Shown: positions 45,391-54,331, counted from the stretch's first letter. The stretch is DNA of 64,000 nucleotides from CAVPWP01 sp963709395 (GCA_963709395.1 CAVPWP010000020.1:434001-498000); one strand, 5' to 3'. A program made the numbers and translations. The notes: generated by a model from the sequence alone, not told the origin.

Positions 45391-46531
45391 CTTCTGGCGA
45401 AGGGCGGGCTTTGGCCTTTACGTCCATTGGCCGTTCTGTCAGGCGAAGTGTCCCTATTGCGATTTCAACAGCCATGTCGCGGCGAGAATCGACGAATCCC
45501 GCTGGAAGAGTGCCTATCTTTGCGAGATCCGGCGGATCGCGTCCGAAACGGACGGGCGTGTCCTGAACACGGTGTTTTTCGGCGGCGGCACGCCCAGCCT
45601 GATGTCGCCGGACCTCGTCGCGTCCATCCTCGAGGCCGTTCGCGCGGCGTGGCCGATGGCGAACGATGTGGAGATCACGCTTGAGGCCAACCCCACCTCG
45701 GTCGAGGCGGGGCGGTTCCGGGGCTTCGCCGAGGCCGGGGTCAACCGCCTGTCGATGGGTGTTCAGGCATTGCGCGACGATGACCTTCGGCGGCTTGGCC
45801 GGCTTCATTCCGCCGCCGAGGCGCGGGCGGCATTCGACATTGCCCGTGCGCAGTTCGACCGGGTCAGCTTCGACCTGATCTACGCACGGCAGGACCAGAG
45901 CCTTCAGGACTGGCGGGCCGAGCTTTCCGAGGCGCTGTCGATGGCCGTCGATCATCTGTCGCTCTACCAACTGACCATCGAGGACGGTACCGCCTTCGGC
46001 GACCGTTTCCGGCGCGGGCGGCTTCGCGGCCTGCCCGACGAAGACCTTGGGGCAGACATGTACGAGCTGACGCAGGAGTTGTGCGAGGCCGCCGGGATGC
46101 CGGCCTATGAGACCTCCAACCACGCCCGGCCGGGATCGGAATCGCGGCACAACCTGATCTACTGGCGATCGGGCGACTACGCCGGCATCGGGCCCGGCGC
46201 ACACGGGCGCCTGACATTCGATGATAACCGATACGCCACTGAGGCGTTGCGTGCGCCCGGCGCCTGGCTTGAGGCGGTGGAACGCCGTGGGTCGGGAGAG
46301 CTTCCGCGAGAGTCCGTCCCGGCAGAGGAACAGCTTGAGGAATTCGCCCTCATGGGGCTTCGCCTGAGAGAGGGCGTGGATCTGGCTCCGCTTCAGTCAG
46401 ATCAGAGATTAATAAATAATATCAATGGCTTGCTGGCGTCTGGATTGCTCGAGCTTCACGGTGAGCGCCTGCGGGCCAGCCCGACGGGACGCCCGCTGCT
46501 CAACGCGGTGCTGCGCGAGATGTTTGCCTAG
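45380..46531 (+). CDS. hemW: Radical SAM heme chaperone HemW
   Basis: The protein of 383 aa belongs to the HemN-like radical SAM group. YVHWPFCQAKCPYCDFNSH carries the CxxxCxxC [4Fe-4S] motif, FFGGGTPSLM is typical, and the HemN C-terminal domain follows (FALMGLRLREGVDL). It lacks the fifth N-terminal cysteine motif of true HemN, as HemW does, and so probably delivers heme to membrane enzymes. The start is a TTG at 45380 overlapping rdgB by 11 nt; no ATG is available before the Fe-S motif. Its stop shares CTAG with the parB stop. Confidence 0.9.
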   Translation: MPPDFWRRAGFGLYVHWPFCQAKCPYCDFNSHVAARIDESRWKSAYLCEIRRIASETDGRVLNTVFFGGGTPSLMSPDLVASILEAVRAAWPMANDVEITLEANPTSVEAGRFRGFAEAGVNRLSMGVQALRDDDLRRLGRLHSAAEARAAFDIARAQFDRVSFDLIYARQDQSLQDWRAELSEALSMAVDHLSLYQLTIEDGTAFGDRFRRGRLRGLPDEDLGADMYELTQELCEAAGMPAYETSNHARPGSESRHNLIYWRSGDYAGIGPGAHGRLTFDDNRYATEALRAPGAWLEAVERRGSGELPRESVPAEEQLEEFALMGLRLREGVDLAPLQSDQRLINNINGLLASGLLELHGERLRASPTGRPLLNAVLREMFA

Positions 46532-47433
46532 TCGCCGCCTGAGCCCGCCGCCGAGAGCCGGCCGCACAATTCGTCAAGGTCGTCGAGGCTGCGATACCTG
46601 ACGGTCAGCCGCCCCCCACCCGAAGCCTCATCGTGTTCGATCGCTACGGTCATTCCCAAGGCCGCCGCAAGATCGGTTTCCAGAACGCGGGTATCGGCAT
46701 CCTTCGCCGGGGCCTGCGCCGGCCGCGGTTTGGACGGTCCCGCCTTCTCGCGCTTTACCAGAACCTCTGCCTCACGCACGGAAAGACCTTTCCGCACGAT
46801 CTCGCGCGCCAGGCCGGACGGATCTTCCGCCGTGACCAGAGCTCGCGCGTGACCGGCCGTCAGGCTACCGGACCGTAACATCTCGAGGACATCGTCGGGC
46901 AGGGTCAGCAAGCGCAGAAGGTTCGCAATATGGCTCCGGCTTTTGCCAAGCGCCTGGCTGAGTTTCTCCTGCGTGTGCCCGAAGCGGTCCATGAGTTGCC
47001 GGTAGCCGGCCGCCTCTTCCACCGCGTTCAGGTCCGCACGCTGGATATTCTCGATGATCGCGACTTCCAGAACCTCGGTGTCGTCGAAATCGCGCACGAT
47101 CACGGGAAGCTCATGCAGCTGCGCCCGCTGAGCCGCACGCCAGCGACGCTCGCCCGCGACGATTTCCCAGGTTCCCGCCTGACGCGGGTTCGGTCGGACG
47201 ATCAGCGGTTGAATCACCCCCTTCGCGCGGATCGACTCCGCAAGCTCTGCCAGCGCCTCCTCTGTGAAGCTGCGCCGCGGCTGATCGGGGTTCGGCACGA
47301 TCTTCTCGATCGGAACGGCCTGCTCTGCGGGACGCGGCGCGGCGGCGGCGGGCGCATCAGCGGCGACATCGGCCATCAGTGCGGAAAGTCCACGGCCAAG
47401 CCCGCGGCGCTCGGCCTTTTTCGTATCAGCCAT
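46528..47433 (-). CDS. parB: Chromosome partitioning protein ParB
   Basis: ParB (301 aa) binds parS, spreads as a CTP-dependent clamp and segregates the origin. The N-terminus RRGLGRGLSALMADV interacts with ParA. The CTP-binding ParB/Srx domain has IVPNPDQPRRSF and the C-motif GERRWRAAQRAQL, followed by ENIQRADLNAVEEA, and the HTH region TQEKLSQALGKSRSHIANLLRLL binds parS. The C-terminal dimerisation domain ends near SLDDLDELCGRL. It follows parA by 9 nt and ends the mnmE-mnmG-rsmG-parA-parB run. Confidence 0.97.
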   Translation of the reverse strand: MADTKKAERRGLGRGLSALMADVAADAPAAAAPRPAEQAVPIEKIVPNPDQPRRSFTEEALAELAESIRAKGVIQPLIVRPNPRQAGTWEIVAGERRWRAAQRAQLHELPVIVRDFDDTEVLEVAIIENIQRADLNAVEEAAGYRQLMDRFGHTQEKLSQALGKSRSHIANLLRLLTLPDDVLEMLRSGSLTAGHARALVTAEDPSGLAREIVRKGLSVREAEVLVKREKAGPSKPRPAQAPAKDADTRVLETDLAAALGMTVAIEHDEASGGGRLTVRYRSLDDLDELCGRLSAAGSGGD

Positions 47434-47442
47434 GTTCCCACC

Positions 47443-48252
47443 TCATGTCGTAGCCGCCTCGCGGCCATATACCATCTCTTGCGCCAACGCACGATAGGCG
47501 ATGCTGCCTTTCGACATCGGGTCGAACTCGAGAACGGGCATTGCATAGGACGGCGCCTCGCTGAGCCGCACATTGCGCGGCACGACCGTTTCGAACACAA
47601 GATCGCCCAGCGTGGCCCGCGCGTCCTCCTCGACCTGCTGGCTCAGACGGTTGCGCCGATCAGCCATGGTGAGCAGCACACCCTCGATCCGAAGATCGGG
47701 ATTGGCCGAGGCGCGTACCTCGCGCACCGTCAGCATCAGCTGCGACAGGCCTTCGAGCGCGAAGAACTCGCTTTGTAGCGGAACAAGCACCGAATCCGCC
47801 GCCACCATCGCGTTGACGGTCAGAAGGCTGAGCGACGGGGGGCAGTCGACAAGGATGTAGTCAAGCTCGTACCGCGCCATATCCGGCTGACGCAGCGCGG
47901 TCCTCAACAGGTGGCTACGCCCCTGGTTGGCGGCCATCTGGATGTCTGCTGAACTGAGATCGGAAGTGGCCGGCGCGATCAGAAGCCCCTCGACGTTTGT
48001 CTTTCGGACCACGTCATGAAGGGGGATGTCTTCCAGCAGAAGGTCATATGTTGTGTATTTCCGGTCAGCCGGATCAATCCCTAGTCCGGTCGAGGCATTT
48101 CCCTGCGGGTCAAGATCGACAAGCAGAACATTCAGCCCCTCTTCGGCAAGCGCCGCGCCAAGGTTGATGGCGGTCGTGGTCTTTCCCACCCCGCCCTTCT
48201 GGTTGGCAACCGCGATGATCTTCGGCCCGCCGGGCCGGGGGGTCTCAGACAC
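47443..48252 (-). CDS. parA: Chromosome partitioning ATPase ParA
   Basis: ParA (269 aa) is a Walker-type ATPase that moves the ParB-parS complex. The deviant Walker A is ANQKGGVGKTTTAINLGAALAE-like (KGGVGKTT near residue 19), with DLDPQGNASTGLG (Walker A') and DYILVDCPPSLSLLT (Walker B). Its first codons overlap the last 8 nt of rsmG. Its neighbours and the two parS sites nearby show that this is the chromosomal, not a plasmid, system. Confidence 0.97.
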   Translation of the reverse strand: MSETPRPGGPKIIAVANQKGGVGKTTTAINLGAALAEEGLNVLLVDLDPQGNASTGLGIDPADRKYTTYDLLLEDIPLHDVVRKTNVEGLLIAPATSDLSSADIQMAANQGRSHLLRTALRQPDMARYELDYILVDCPPSLSLLTVNAMVAADSVLVPLQSEFFALEGLSQLMLTVREVRASANPDLRIEGVLLTMADRRNRLSQQVEEDARATLGDLVFETVVPRNVRLSEAPSYAMPVLEFDPMSKGSIAYRALAQEMVYGREAATT

Positions 48253-48871
48253 GCCCGATGCCTCCGATTTTCAGAATGACGGCCTCTTCGTCCGTCTCGC
48301 TGGGGTATTCTTCGCAGTCGAAGGTGAAGGATTCAAGCGCGTCGGTAAGTTCCTGGCGATAGCGTGCACCCTTTGGAAACAGCGCGACGCCCGACGGAGC
48401 AAGATGCCGGCGCGCCATCTCGAGAAGTGCGGCGAGCGGCGCAAGCGCCCGCGCCGAAAGCACATCCGCGCCGCAAGGAGTTGCTGATTCGATCCGCTCG
48501 GCCACAACATCTGCTGTGATTCCGGTTTCGCGAATCACGCCGCGAAGAAAGACCGCCTTGCGCTGATCGCTTTCGATCAGGCGCACAGAAAGGTCAGGGC
48601 GTCGCTCCGCGGCGAGGATGGCGACAACGAGGCCCGGGAAGCCCGCGCCGCTTCCGAGGTCCGCCCAGAGGCGCGCGCCCGGGGGCGACAGATCGAGAAG
48701 CTGCGCGGAATCGTGGAAATGCCGTAGCCACGCATCCTCGATCGTGCCGCGGGACACCAGATTTATCCGTGCGCTCCATTTCTCTAGCAATTGGTGGTAG
48801 GCAGTCAGGCGTTCCAGTGTTTCACGTGAAACATCGAAACGGGCGGCGAATGCCTGAGCGGTATCGCTCAT
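48245..48871 (-). CDS. rsmG: 16S rRNA (guanine527-N7)-methyltransferase RsmG
   Basis: RsmG (GidB, 208 aa) makes m7G527 in 16S rRNA; its loss gives low-level streptomycin resistance in other bacteria. The SAM motif LWADLGSGAGFPGLVVAIL is intact, as is LIESDQRKAVFLRGV. Its codons for residues 13-18 (DVSRET) lie exactly over a perfect parS site, so coding and centromere functions are combined. It overlaps mnmG by 4 nt and parA by 8 nt. Confidence 0.97.
   Translation of the reverse strand: MSDTAQAFAARFDVSRETLERLTAYHQLLEKWSARINLVSRGTIEDAWLRHFHDSAQLLDLSPPGARLWADLGSGAGFPGLVVAILAAERRPDLSVRLIESDQRKAVFLRGVIRETGITADVVAERIESATPCGADVLSARALAPLAALLEMARRHLAPSGVALFPKGARYRQELTDALESFTFDCEEYPSETDEEAVILKIGGIGRV
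48818..48833. promoter_or_regulatory. parS centromere site 1 (perfect consensus)
   Basis: TGTTTCACGTGAAACA is a 16/16 match to the bacterial parS palindrome bound by ParB. It lies within the 5' coding part of rsmG, 1.4 kb from parB and 5.1 kb from the putative origin. Confidence 0.95.
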
Positions 48872-50733
48872 GCGCTCTTGCGCCGCGCCTGCCGCAGCTT
48901 GGCAAGGATCAGCGTAAGGGCAGCCGGCGTCATGCCCTCCACCCTCCCCGCCTGCGCGAGGGTCGCCGGGCGTACGCGCTGCAGCTTCTGTTTGAGTTCT
49001 CCGGAAAGGCCAGAGAGCGTCCGGAAGTCGAAATCGTCGGGAATCGCCTCGCCCTCATCGCGTCGAATGGCTTCGACATCCTGGCTTTGCCGGTCGAGAT
49101 ACTTCGCATAAAGCGCATCGCGCGACGCCTGGTCCCGAGATTCTGCGTCGATCTCCCCTAGCGTCGGGTCGAGAAGCAGAAGCGTTGCAAAATCGACCTG
49201 CGGAAAACTCAGAAGATCAAAAGCGGACCTGCGCACGCCGTCCGCAGAAATGCTGACACCTGCAGCGGCGATCTCGCGTGGAGTCCAAAGGGTCGCCTCC
49301 AGTCGTCGACGCGCCGCGCCCAGTCGCTCCATCTTGTTGTTGAAGACAGCTTTCCGGTCCGGCCCAACACAACCAACGCCGACCCCGATAGGGGTCAGGC
49401 GCTGATCGGCATTGTCCGCACGCAGAGACAGCCGGAACTCGGCGCGCGAGGTGAACATGCGGTAAGGTTCGGTTACCCCACGCGTCACCAGGTCGTCCAC
49501 CATGACGCCGATGTATGACTCCGCCCTTTGAAAGATGAGAGGCTCTCGACCCAACATGTTGAGGGCGGCATTTATGCCAGCCACCATCCCTTGCGCCGCT
49601 GCCTCTTCATAGCCGGTCGTGCCGTTGATCTGGCCCGCAAGATAGAGCCCGGGAACCTCCCGCAGCTCGAGCGTTCGGCGCAAAGCGCGCGGATCTACGT
49701 AGTCGTATTCGATTGCGTACCCGGGCTGAAGAATCACGGCGGTCTCAAGCCCTGCGATGGAATGCACGTAGTCTGCCTGAACGTCTGCGGGCAACGACGT
49801 CGAGATACCGTTCGGATAGACAGTCGGATCATCGATGCCTTCGGGCTCGAGGAAGATCTGGTGCGACAGCTTGTCGGAAAAGCGGACCACCTTGTCCTCG
49901 ATGGACGGGCAGTAGCGCGGCCCGACCCCGTCGATATGCCCGCCATACATGGCAGAGCGGCCAAGGTTCGCACGGATGATGTCATGTGTCCGTTCGTTCG
50001 TATGGGTGATTCCGCAAGACACCTGCGGCGCCAGCGGTGCCCTGGACAGGAAGGAGAACATCACCGGCTCATCGTCGCCCGGCTGCATCTCGAGGCTGGC
50101 CCAGTCGATGGTGCGGCCATCCAGTCGCGGCGGCGTTCCGGTCTTCAGCCGGCCAAGCGGAAGGCCAAAGCTGTCGATCCGCTCGGCAAGGCGAACAGCC
50201 GGGGCGTCGCCCATGCGGCCTCCGGCGCGGCGCTCGTCCCCGATATGGATGACGCCACGCAGAAAGGTGCCGGTGGTCAGGACAACAGCACCCGATGAAA
50301 TGCGCGTGCCATTGGCAAGCTCAATGCCGCGCACCGTATTTTTTTCCATCACAAAATCAACGGCTTCGCCTTCGATCACCTCGATGCCAGGCATCTCCGA
50401 CAGCTGACGCTGCACGGCAAGTCGATAGAGCCTGCGATCCGCCTGTGCGCGGGGGCCCTGCACCGCGGGGCCCTTGCGCCGGTTCAGAAGACGAAACTGG
50501 ATTCCCGCCTCATCCGCCGCCTTGCCCATGATCCCGTCAAGCGCGTCGACTTCCCGAACAAGGTGTCCCTTGCCCAAGCCGCCGATTGCCGGATTGCAGG
50601 ACATCACGCCGATTCCATCGCGCTTGAGCGTCACCAGCGCCACGCGCACGCCCATGCGGGCCGCCGCATGGGCCGCCTCGGCGCCCGCATGGCCGCCGCC
50701 GATGACGATGACATCGTAGTCGCGGTGTTTCAC
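48868..50733 (-). CDS. mnmG: tRNA uridine-5-carboxymethylaminomethyl modification enzyme MnmG
   Basis: MnmG (GidA, 621 aa) works with MnmE to modify the wobble U34 of tRNAs. The FAD-binding Rossmann motif VIGGGHAGAEAAHAAARMG is at the N-terminus; CNPAIGGLGKGHLVREVDALDG and the C-terminal helical domain (YAKYLDRQ) are typical. The start codon is GTG at 50733, which lies inside the second parS site, so ParB binding there would cover the start. It begins 12 nt after the mnmE stop and overlaps rsmG by 4 nt. Confidence 0.97.
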   Translation of the reverse strand: MKHRDYDVIVIGGGHAGAEAAHAAARMGVRVALVTLKRDGIGVMSCNPAIGGLGKGHLVREVDALDGIMGKAADEAGIQFRLLNRRKGPAVQGPRAQADRRLYRLAVQRQLSEMPGIEVIEGEAVDFVMEKNTVRGIELANGTRISSGAVVLTTGTFLRGVIHIGDERRAGGRMGDAPAVRLAERIDSFGLPLGRLKTGTPPRLDGRTIDWASLEMQPGDDEPVMFSFLSRAPLAPQVSCGITHTNERTHDIIRANLGRSAMYGGHIDGVGPRYCPSIEDKVVRFSDKLSHQIFLEPEGIDDPTVYPNGISTSLPADVQADYVHSIAGLETAVILQPGYAIEYDYVDPRALRRTLELREVPGLYLAGQINGTTGYEEAAAQGMVAGINAALNMLGREPLIFQRAESYIGVMVDDLVTRGVTEPYRMFTSRAEFRLSLRADNADQRLTPIGVGVGCVGPDRKAVFNNKMERLGAARRRLEATLWTPREIAAAGVSISADGVRRSAFDLLSFPQVDFATLLLLDPTLGEIDAESRDQASRDALYAKYLDRQSQDVEAIRRDEGEAIPDDFDFRTLSGLSGELKQKLQRVRPATLAQAGRVEGMTPAALTLILAKLRQARRKSA

Positions 50734-50741
50734 GTGAAACG
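50726..50741. promoter_or_regulatory. parS centromere site 2 (15/16), spanning the mnmG start codon
   Basis: TGTTTCACGTGAAACG matches parS at 15 of 16 positions. On the minus strand its GTGAAAC part contains the GTG start of mnmG. It lies 1.9 kb from site 1. Confidence 0.9.
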
Positions 50742-50745
50742 CCCC

Positions 50746-52036
50746 TTACTTTCCCAGGCAGAAGCTTGCGAAGATTTCATCGAGGATATGCTCTACATCC
50801 ACCCGTCCGACAAGTGAGTCGAGCGCACGAATCGCAGATCGCAGCTCTTCCGCGGCCAGTTCGGCGCGCTCGGATCCACGATCAACCTCATCGCGGGCAG
50901 AGTCCAAAGCCGACAGGGCTGACAGGATCGCCACACGATGGCGTTCCCGCGTCGCTGTCGCAACACCTGCCGCCCGTGACCTCCAAGCGCTCAACAATCA
51001 TGTCGATCAATCTGTCAAGACCGGCACCGGTACGGCCGGAGACCGCAAAGCTCTCCGTTGCCGCCAGATCGGCTTTGCCAACCGCCACTATATCGTCGTC
51101 GATAGGGCTCAACAGCGGCTCATCTTCCAACGATTCCAACAAGATAACCCGAAGATCGGCAGCTTCGGCGCGGGCGATGGCGCGTTGCACGCCCAGCGTT
51201 TCGATCCGGTCTTCGGTTTCTCGCAGGCCCGCGGTATCCAGGATCGTCACCGGCAGCCCCCGCAAATCCATCCTGACCTCGATCACATCGCGAGTCGTGC
51301 CGGCGATGTCAGATGTGATGGCCGCGTCACGCCCCGCAAGCGCGTTGAGAAGCGTCGACTTTCCCACGTTCGGCGGACCGACGATGGCCACTTCGAACCC
51401 GTCGCGGATCCGTTCGGCCGCCGTCGCGCCCTTTGCCTCCCTGCGCAGACTGTCTGCGACCTTGTCGATCAGGTCCGTAACCTCAGGGGTGACATCAACT
51501 GGAACATCCTCATCCACGAAGTCGATCGTCGCCTCGAGCAGGGCAGCGGCCCGGATCAGGTCGGCCCGCCACCCTTCGGCCACCCTTCCAAGCGCACCCG
51601 ACAAGACACGCAGGGCTTGCCGCCGCTGGCTTTCCGTTTCCGCCTCGATAAGGTCGGCCAGTCCCTCGACCTGAGCCAGATCAAGACGCTCGTTCTCGAG
51701 AGCGCGGCGTGTAAACTCCCCCGGTTCGGCCAGGCGCAAGCCGGGAAGACCGCCCAGCGCCCCCAGAACCGCCTTCACCGTCGCGATACTCCCGTGAAGA
51801 TGCAGTTCCACCACATCTTCGCCGGTGAAGCTGTGTCCGGCTTCGAAGCTAAGCACCAGCGCCTCGTCCAGGACGATGCCGTCCGTCGCGGTCAGACGCC
51901 GAAGGGCAGAGTGACGCGCGGGCGGCAGGGATCCTGCCAGCAAGGTGCCGGCGGCCAGAGCATCGGGACCCGAGATCCGCACGATCGCCACCCCAGCCTT
52001 TCCGCGTCCACTGGCCAGGGCAAAGATCGTGTCCAA
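50746..52036 (-). pseudogene. mnmE: tRNA modification GTPase MnmE, one frameshift near the 3' end
   Basis: The reconstructed protein of 429 aa partners MnmG in cmnm5U34 formation. The N-terminal folate-binding domain has DTIFALASGRGKAGVAIVRISG; the G domain has GPPNVGKSTLLNAL, DIAGTTRD and DTAGLRETED. Near 50980, after MIVERLE, the frame is lost; removing one G continues SRAAGVATATRERHR and ends SFCLGK, with the catalytic Cys of the C-terminal CxGK motif. As shown, that Cys is missing. The gene precedes mnmG and follows rho. Confidence 0.92.
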
Positions 52037-52064
52037 GGGTTCAACCCATTGATTTTAAAAGATA

Positions 52065-53336
52065 TCAGGTGTTCATCGAATCGAAGAACTCGGCGTTCGA
52101 CTTGGTCTGTTTCAGCTTGGAGATCAGGAACTCGATCGCGTCTGTCGTTCCCATCGGGTTCAGGATTCGCCGCAGCACGAAGGTTTTCTGCAGATCGCCC
52201 TTTTCGATGAGAAGATCCTCTTTCCGGGTCCCGGACTTGAGGATGTCCATCGCCGGGAACACGCGCTTGTCAGCCACCTTGCGGTCAAGAACGATCTCCG
52301 AGTTGCCGGTGCCCTTGAACTCTTCGAAGATCACCTCGTCCATCCGGCTGCCGGTATCGATCAGCGCCGTTGCGATGATGGTCAGCGACCCGCCTTCCTC
52401 GATGTTCCGGGCGGCGCCGAAGAAACGCTTGGGGCGCTGAAGCGCGTTGGCGTCCACACCGCCGGTCAGCACCTTGCCCGACGACGGGACCACAGTGTTG
52501 AACGCGCGACCAAGTCGCGTGATCGAATCGAGCAGGATCACGACGTCGCGCTTGTGTTCGACAAGGCGCTTGGCCTTCTCGATGACCATCTCAGCCACCG
52601 CCACGTGACGCGTCGCGGGTTCGTCGAAGGTCGAGGATATGACCTCTCCCTTCACCGAGCGCTGCATGTCGGTCACTTCCTCCGGGCGTTCGTCGATCAG
52701 AAGCACGATCAAGTAGCACTCGGGATGGTTCGTTTCGATCGAGTTGGCGATGTTTTGCAGCAGCACCGTCTTGCCGGTCCGCGGCGGCGCGACGATCAGG
52801 CTTCGCTGGCCTTTCCCGATTGGAGCGACAAGGTCGATGATCCGGGCAGACCGGTCCTTGATGGTCGGATCCTCGATCTCCATCTTCAGCCGCTCATCAG
52901 GATAAAGCGGGGTCAGGTTGTCGAAGCTGATCTTGTGCCGCGCCCGTTCGGGATCCTCGAAGTTGATCCGCTCGACACGGGTCAGCGCGAAATACCGTTC
53001 GCTGTCGTTGGGCGCACGGATCACACCTTCGACCGTGTCCCCGGTGCGCAGCGCATGCTGCCGGATCATGTCTGGCGAGACATAGATGTCGTCTGGACCT
53101 GGAAGATAGTTCGCCTCGGGCGAGCGCAGGAAGCCGAAACCGTCCTGAAGCACCTCAAGAACGCCATCACCGCCGATGTCCCATCCTTCCTCGGCCCGTT
53201 CCTTCAGGATCGAGAACATCATGTCGCCCTTGCGCATGGTCGAGGCGTTCTCGATCTCGAGATCCTCGGCCATGGCCAGGAGTTCCTTGGGGCTTTTCGA
53301 CTTGAGGTCGGCGAGATTGAGTCGTTCTGTGGTCAT
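52065..53336 (-). CDS. rho: Transcription termination factor Rho
   Basis: Rho (423 aa) is the hexameric RNA helicase that ends transcription and limits antisense RNA. The RNA-binding cold-shock-like domain has GDGVLEVLQDGFGFLRSPE, and the ATPase has APPRTGKTVLLQ (Walker A), LIDERPEEVTDM and the Q/R loops. Length is typical. It sits between hemJ and mnmE, the common alphaproteobacterial arrangement near the origin. A good promoter precedes it. Confidence 0.98.
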   Translation of the reverse strand: MTTERLNLADLKSKSPKELLAMAEDLEIENASTMRKGDMMFSILKERAEEGWDIGGDGVLEVLQDGFGFLRSPEANYLPGPDDIYVSPDMIRQHALRTGDTVEGVIRAPNDSERYFALTRVERINFEDPERARHKISFDNLTPLYPDERLKMEIEDPTIKDRSARIIDLVAPIGKGQRSLIVAPPRTGKTVLLQNIANSIETNHPECYLIVLLIDERPEEVTDMQRSVKGEVISSTFDEPATRHVAVAEMVIEKAKRLVEHKRDVVILLDSITRLGRAFNTVVPSSGKVLTGGVDANALQRPKRFFGAARNIEEGGSLTIIATALIDTGSRMDEVIFEEFKGTGNSEIVLDRKVADKRVFPAMDILKSGTRKEDLLIEKGDLQKTFVLRRILNPMGTTDAIEFLISKLKQTKSNAEFFDSMNT

Positions 53337-53429
53337 TGTGGGATCCTGGGGACCTGCGCGGCAAAGGCCGAAACGGCGCGGTCAAAGGCTGATCGGGAAT
53401 TGTCGCGGTCGGACGACCGTTGGCGCCGG

Positions 53430-53458
53430 GTCTTAGGCCGACAAGGCAAACGAGTCAA
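53430..53458 (-). promoter_or_regulatory. Putative promoter of rho
   Basis: On the minus strand TTGACT (53458-53453), a 17-bp spacer and TAAGAC (53435-53430) lie 94 bp before the rho ATG. A leader of about 85 nt would result, leaving room for Rho autoregulation, which is known in other bacteria. Confidence 0.5.
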
Positions 53459-53488
53459 TCTCCCTTGGACTGGCCTGACACGCAGGAT

Positions 53489-53941
53489 TCAGAACGGGCG
53501 CGCGATCACCGATACCACGATCACGATCAGAAGAAGCGTCGGTACCTCGTTCATGATCCGGTATTGCCGTCCGGTCCGTGTATTGGTCCCGGCCACGAAG
53601 TCCTTCCGCCGCGCGGCGCACCACATGTGAAACCAGGTCATGGCGATGATCGCCGCGCCCTTGGTCCAGGGCCAGACCGCCCCCCAGTCAACAACCCCCG
53701 GCGTAAAGACAAGCGCCAGGCCGAAAAGCCAGCTCGCAATCATCGAGGGATTCATGATCGCTTTCAGAAGCCGGCGTTCCATCGTCTGGAAAAGAGCATC
53801 GGTCTGCCCGCCGGGCTCGATCGCCTCGACATGGTAGACGAACAGCCGCGGGAGATAGAACAACCCCGCCATCCACGCGATCACGGAGATCACATGTAGA
53901 GATTTCGTCCAGGGATAGGCGGCAATCAGGAAGTCGACCAT
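53489..53941 (-). CDS. hemJ: Protoporphyrinogen IX oxidase HemJ (UPF0093)
   Basis: HemJ (150 aa) oxidises protoporphyrinogen IX to protoporphyrin IX at the membrane in bacteria without HemY/HemG. It has four hydrophobic segments, the conserved WTKSLHVISVIAWMAGLFYLPRLFVYH N-terminus (position 11-38) with the essential His, and a conserved KxxMxP-like KAIMNPSM. hemH, the next step in heme synthesis, is 36 kb to the left. It abuts the origin region, where many alphaproteobacteria have hemE. Confidence 0.95.
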   Translation of the reverse strand: MVDFLIAAYPWTKSLHVISVIAWMAGLFYLPRLFVYHVEAIEPGGQTDALFQTMERRLLKAIMNPSMIASWLFGLALVFTPGVVDWGAVWPWTKGAAIIAMTWFHMWCAARRKDFVAGTNTRTGRQYRIMNEVPTLLLIVIVVSVIARPF

Positions 53942-54331
53942 GCGCTCCGCCTACCTAAAATAAATAAGATATGAAAGAAAAGATGATGTGTTTGTAACGC
54001 AGAGGGATAAGTGGAATTCCTTTGATATCCACGGATTTCTCCCTCGACAGGAGCCTGTGGAAAATTCTCCCTGACGAGAACGGAATGAACAGATATTTAT
54101 ATTTATACCAATGGGTTAATAGACAAAATCTCCTGCAGAAAACCGGGATAGGTCCGGGAAAACGGAGTCTGGTGAACCCGTCGGGATAACCCCGCACCGA
54201 GTCGCACACTGTGGACGGTCTAGACCGGGAAAAGCCGGCGAAGGCCGGTTTCGGCGGGACCGGCGCTTTTCCTCTCATCTCGCAGCACTTATTGAAGGCG
54301 GACAAGCACGGTCATCCACAGGTCTGTCCCA
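53942..54331. other. Putative chromosomal replication origin (oriC)
   Basis: This 390-bp gap, the only one over 300 bp in the window, separates leftward hemJ-rho-mnmE-mnmG-rsmG-parAB from rightward maf-aroE-coaE-dnaQ. It holds two AT-rich blocks (53956-53996 and 54088-54129) in an otherwise GC-rich chromosome, suited to strand opening. DnaA-box-like 9-mers, compared with TTATCCACA, are at 54056-54064 (8/9, minus), 54312-54320 (8/9, plus), 54025-54033 (7/9, plus) and 54181-54189 (7/9, minus). Two parS sites lie within 6 kb. The position next to a heme gene and maf matches alphaproteobacterial origins. No protein-coding gene is evident in it. Confidence 0.82.

Noticed and set aside
54117..54131. 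CtrA box in the origin region
   Set aside because: Only one TTAA half-site is present; the second half reads AATC, so the TTAA-N7-TTAA pattern is not met.
54226..54270. GC-rich hairpin upstream of maf as a terminator
   Set aside because: Stems around CCGGCGAAGGCCGG are short with wobble pairing and no T-run, and it lies in a divergent region where no transcript should end.
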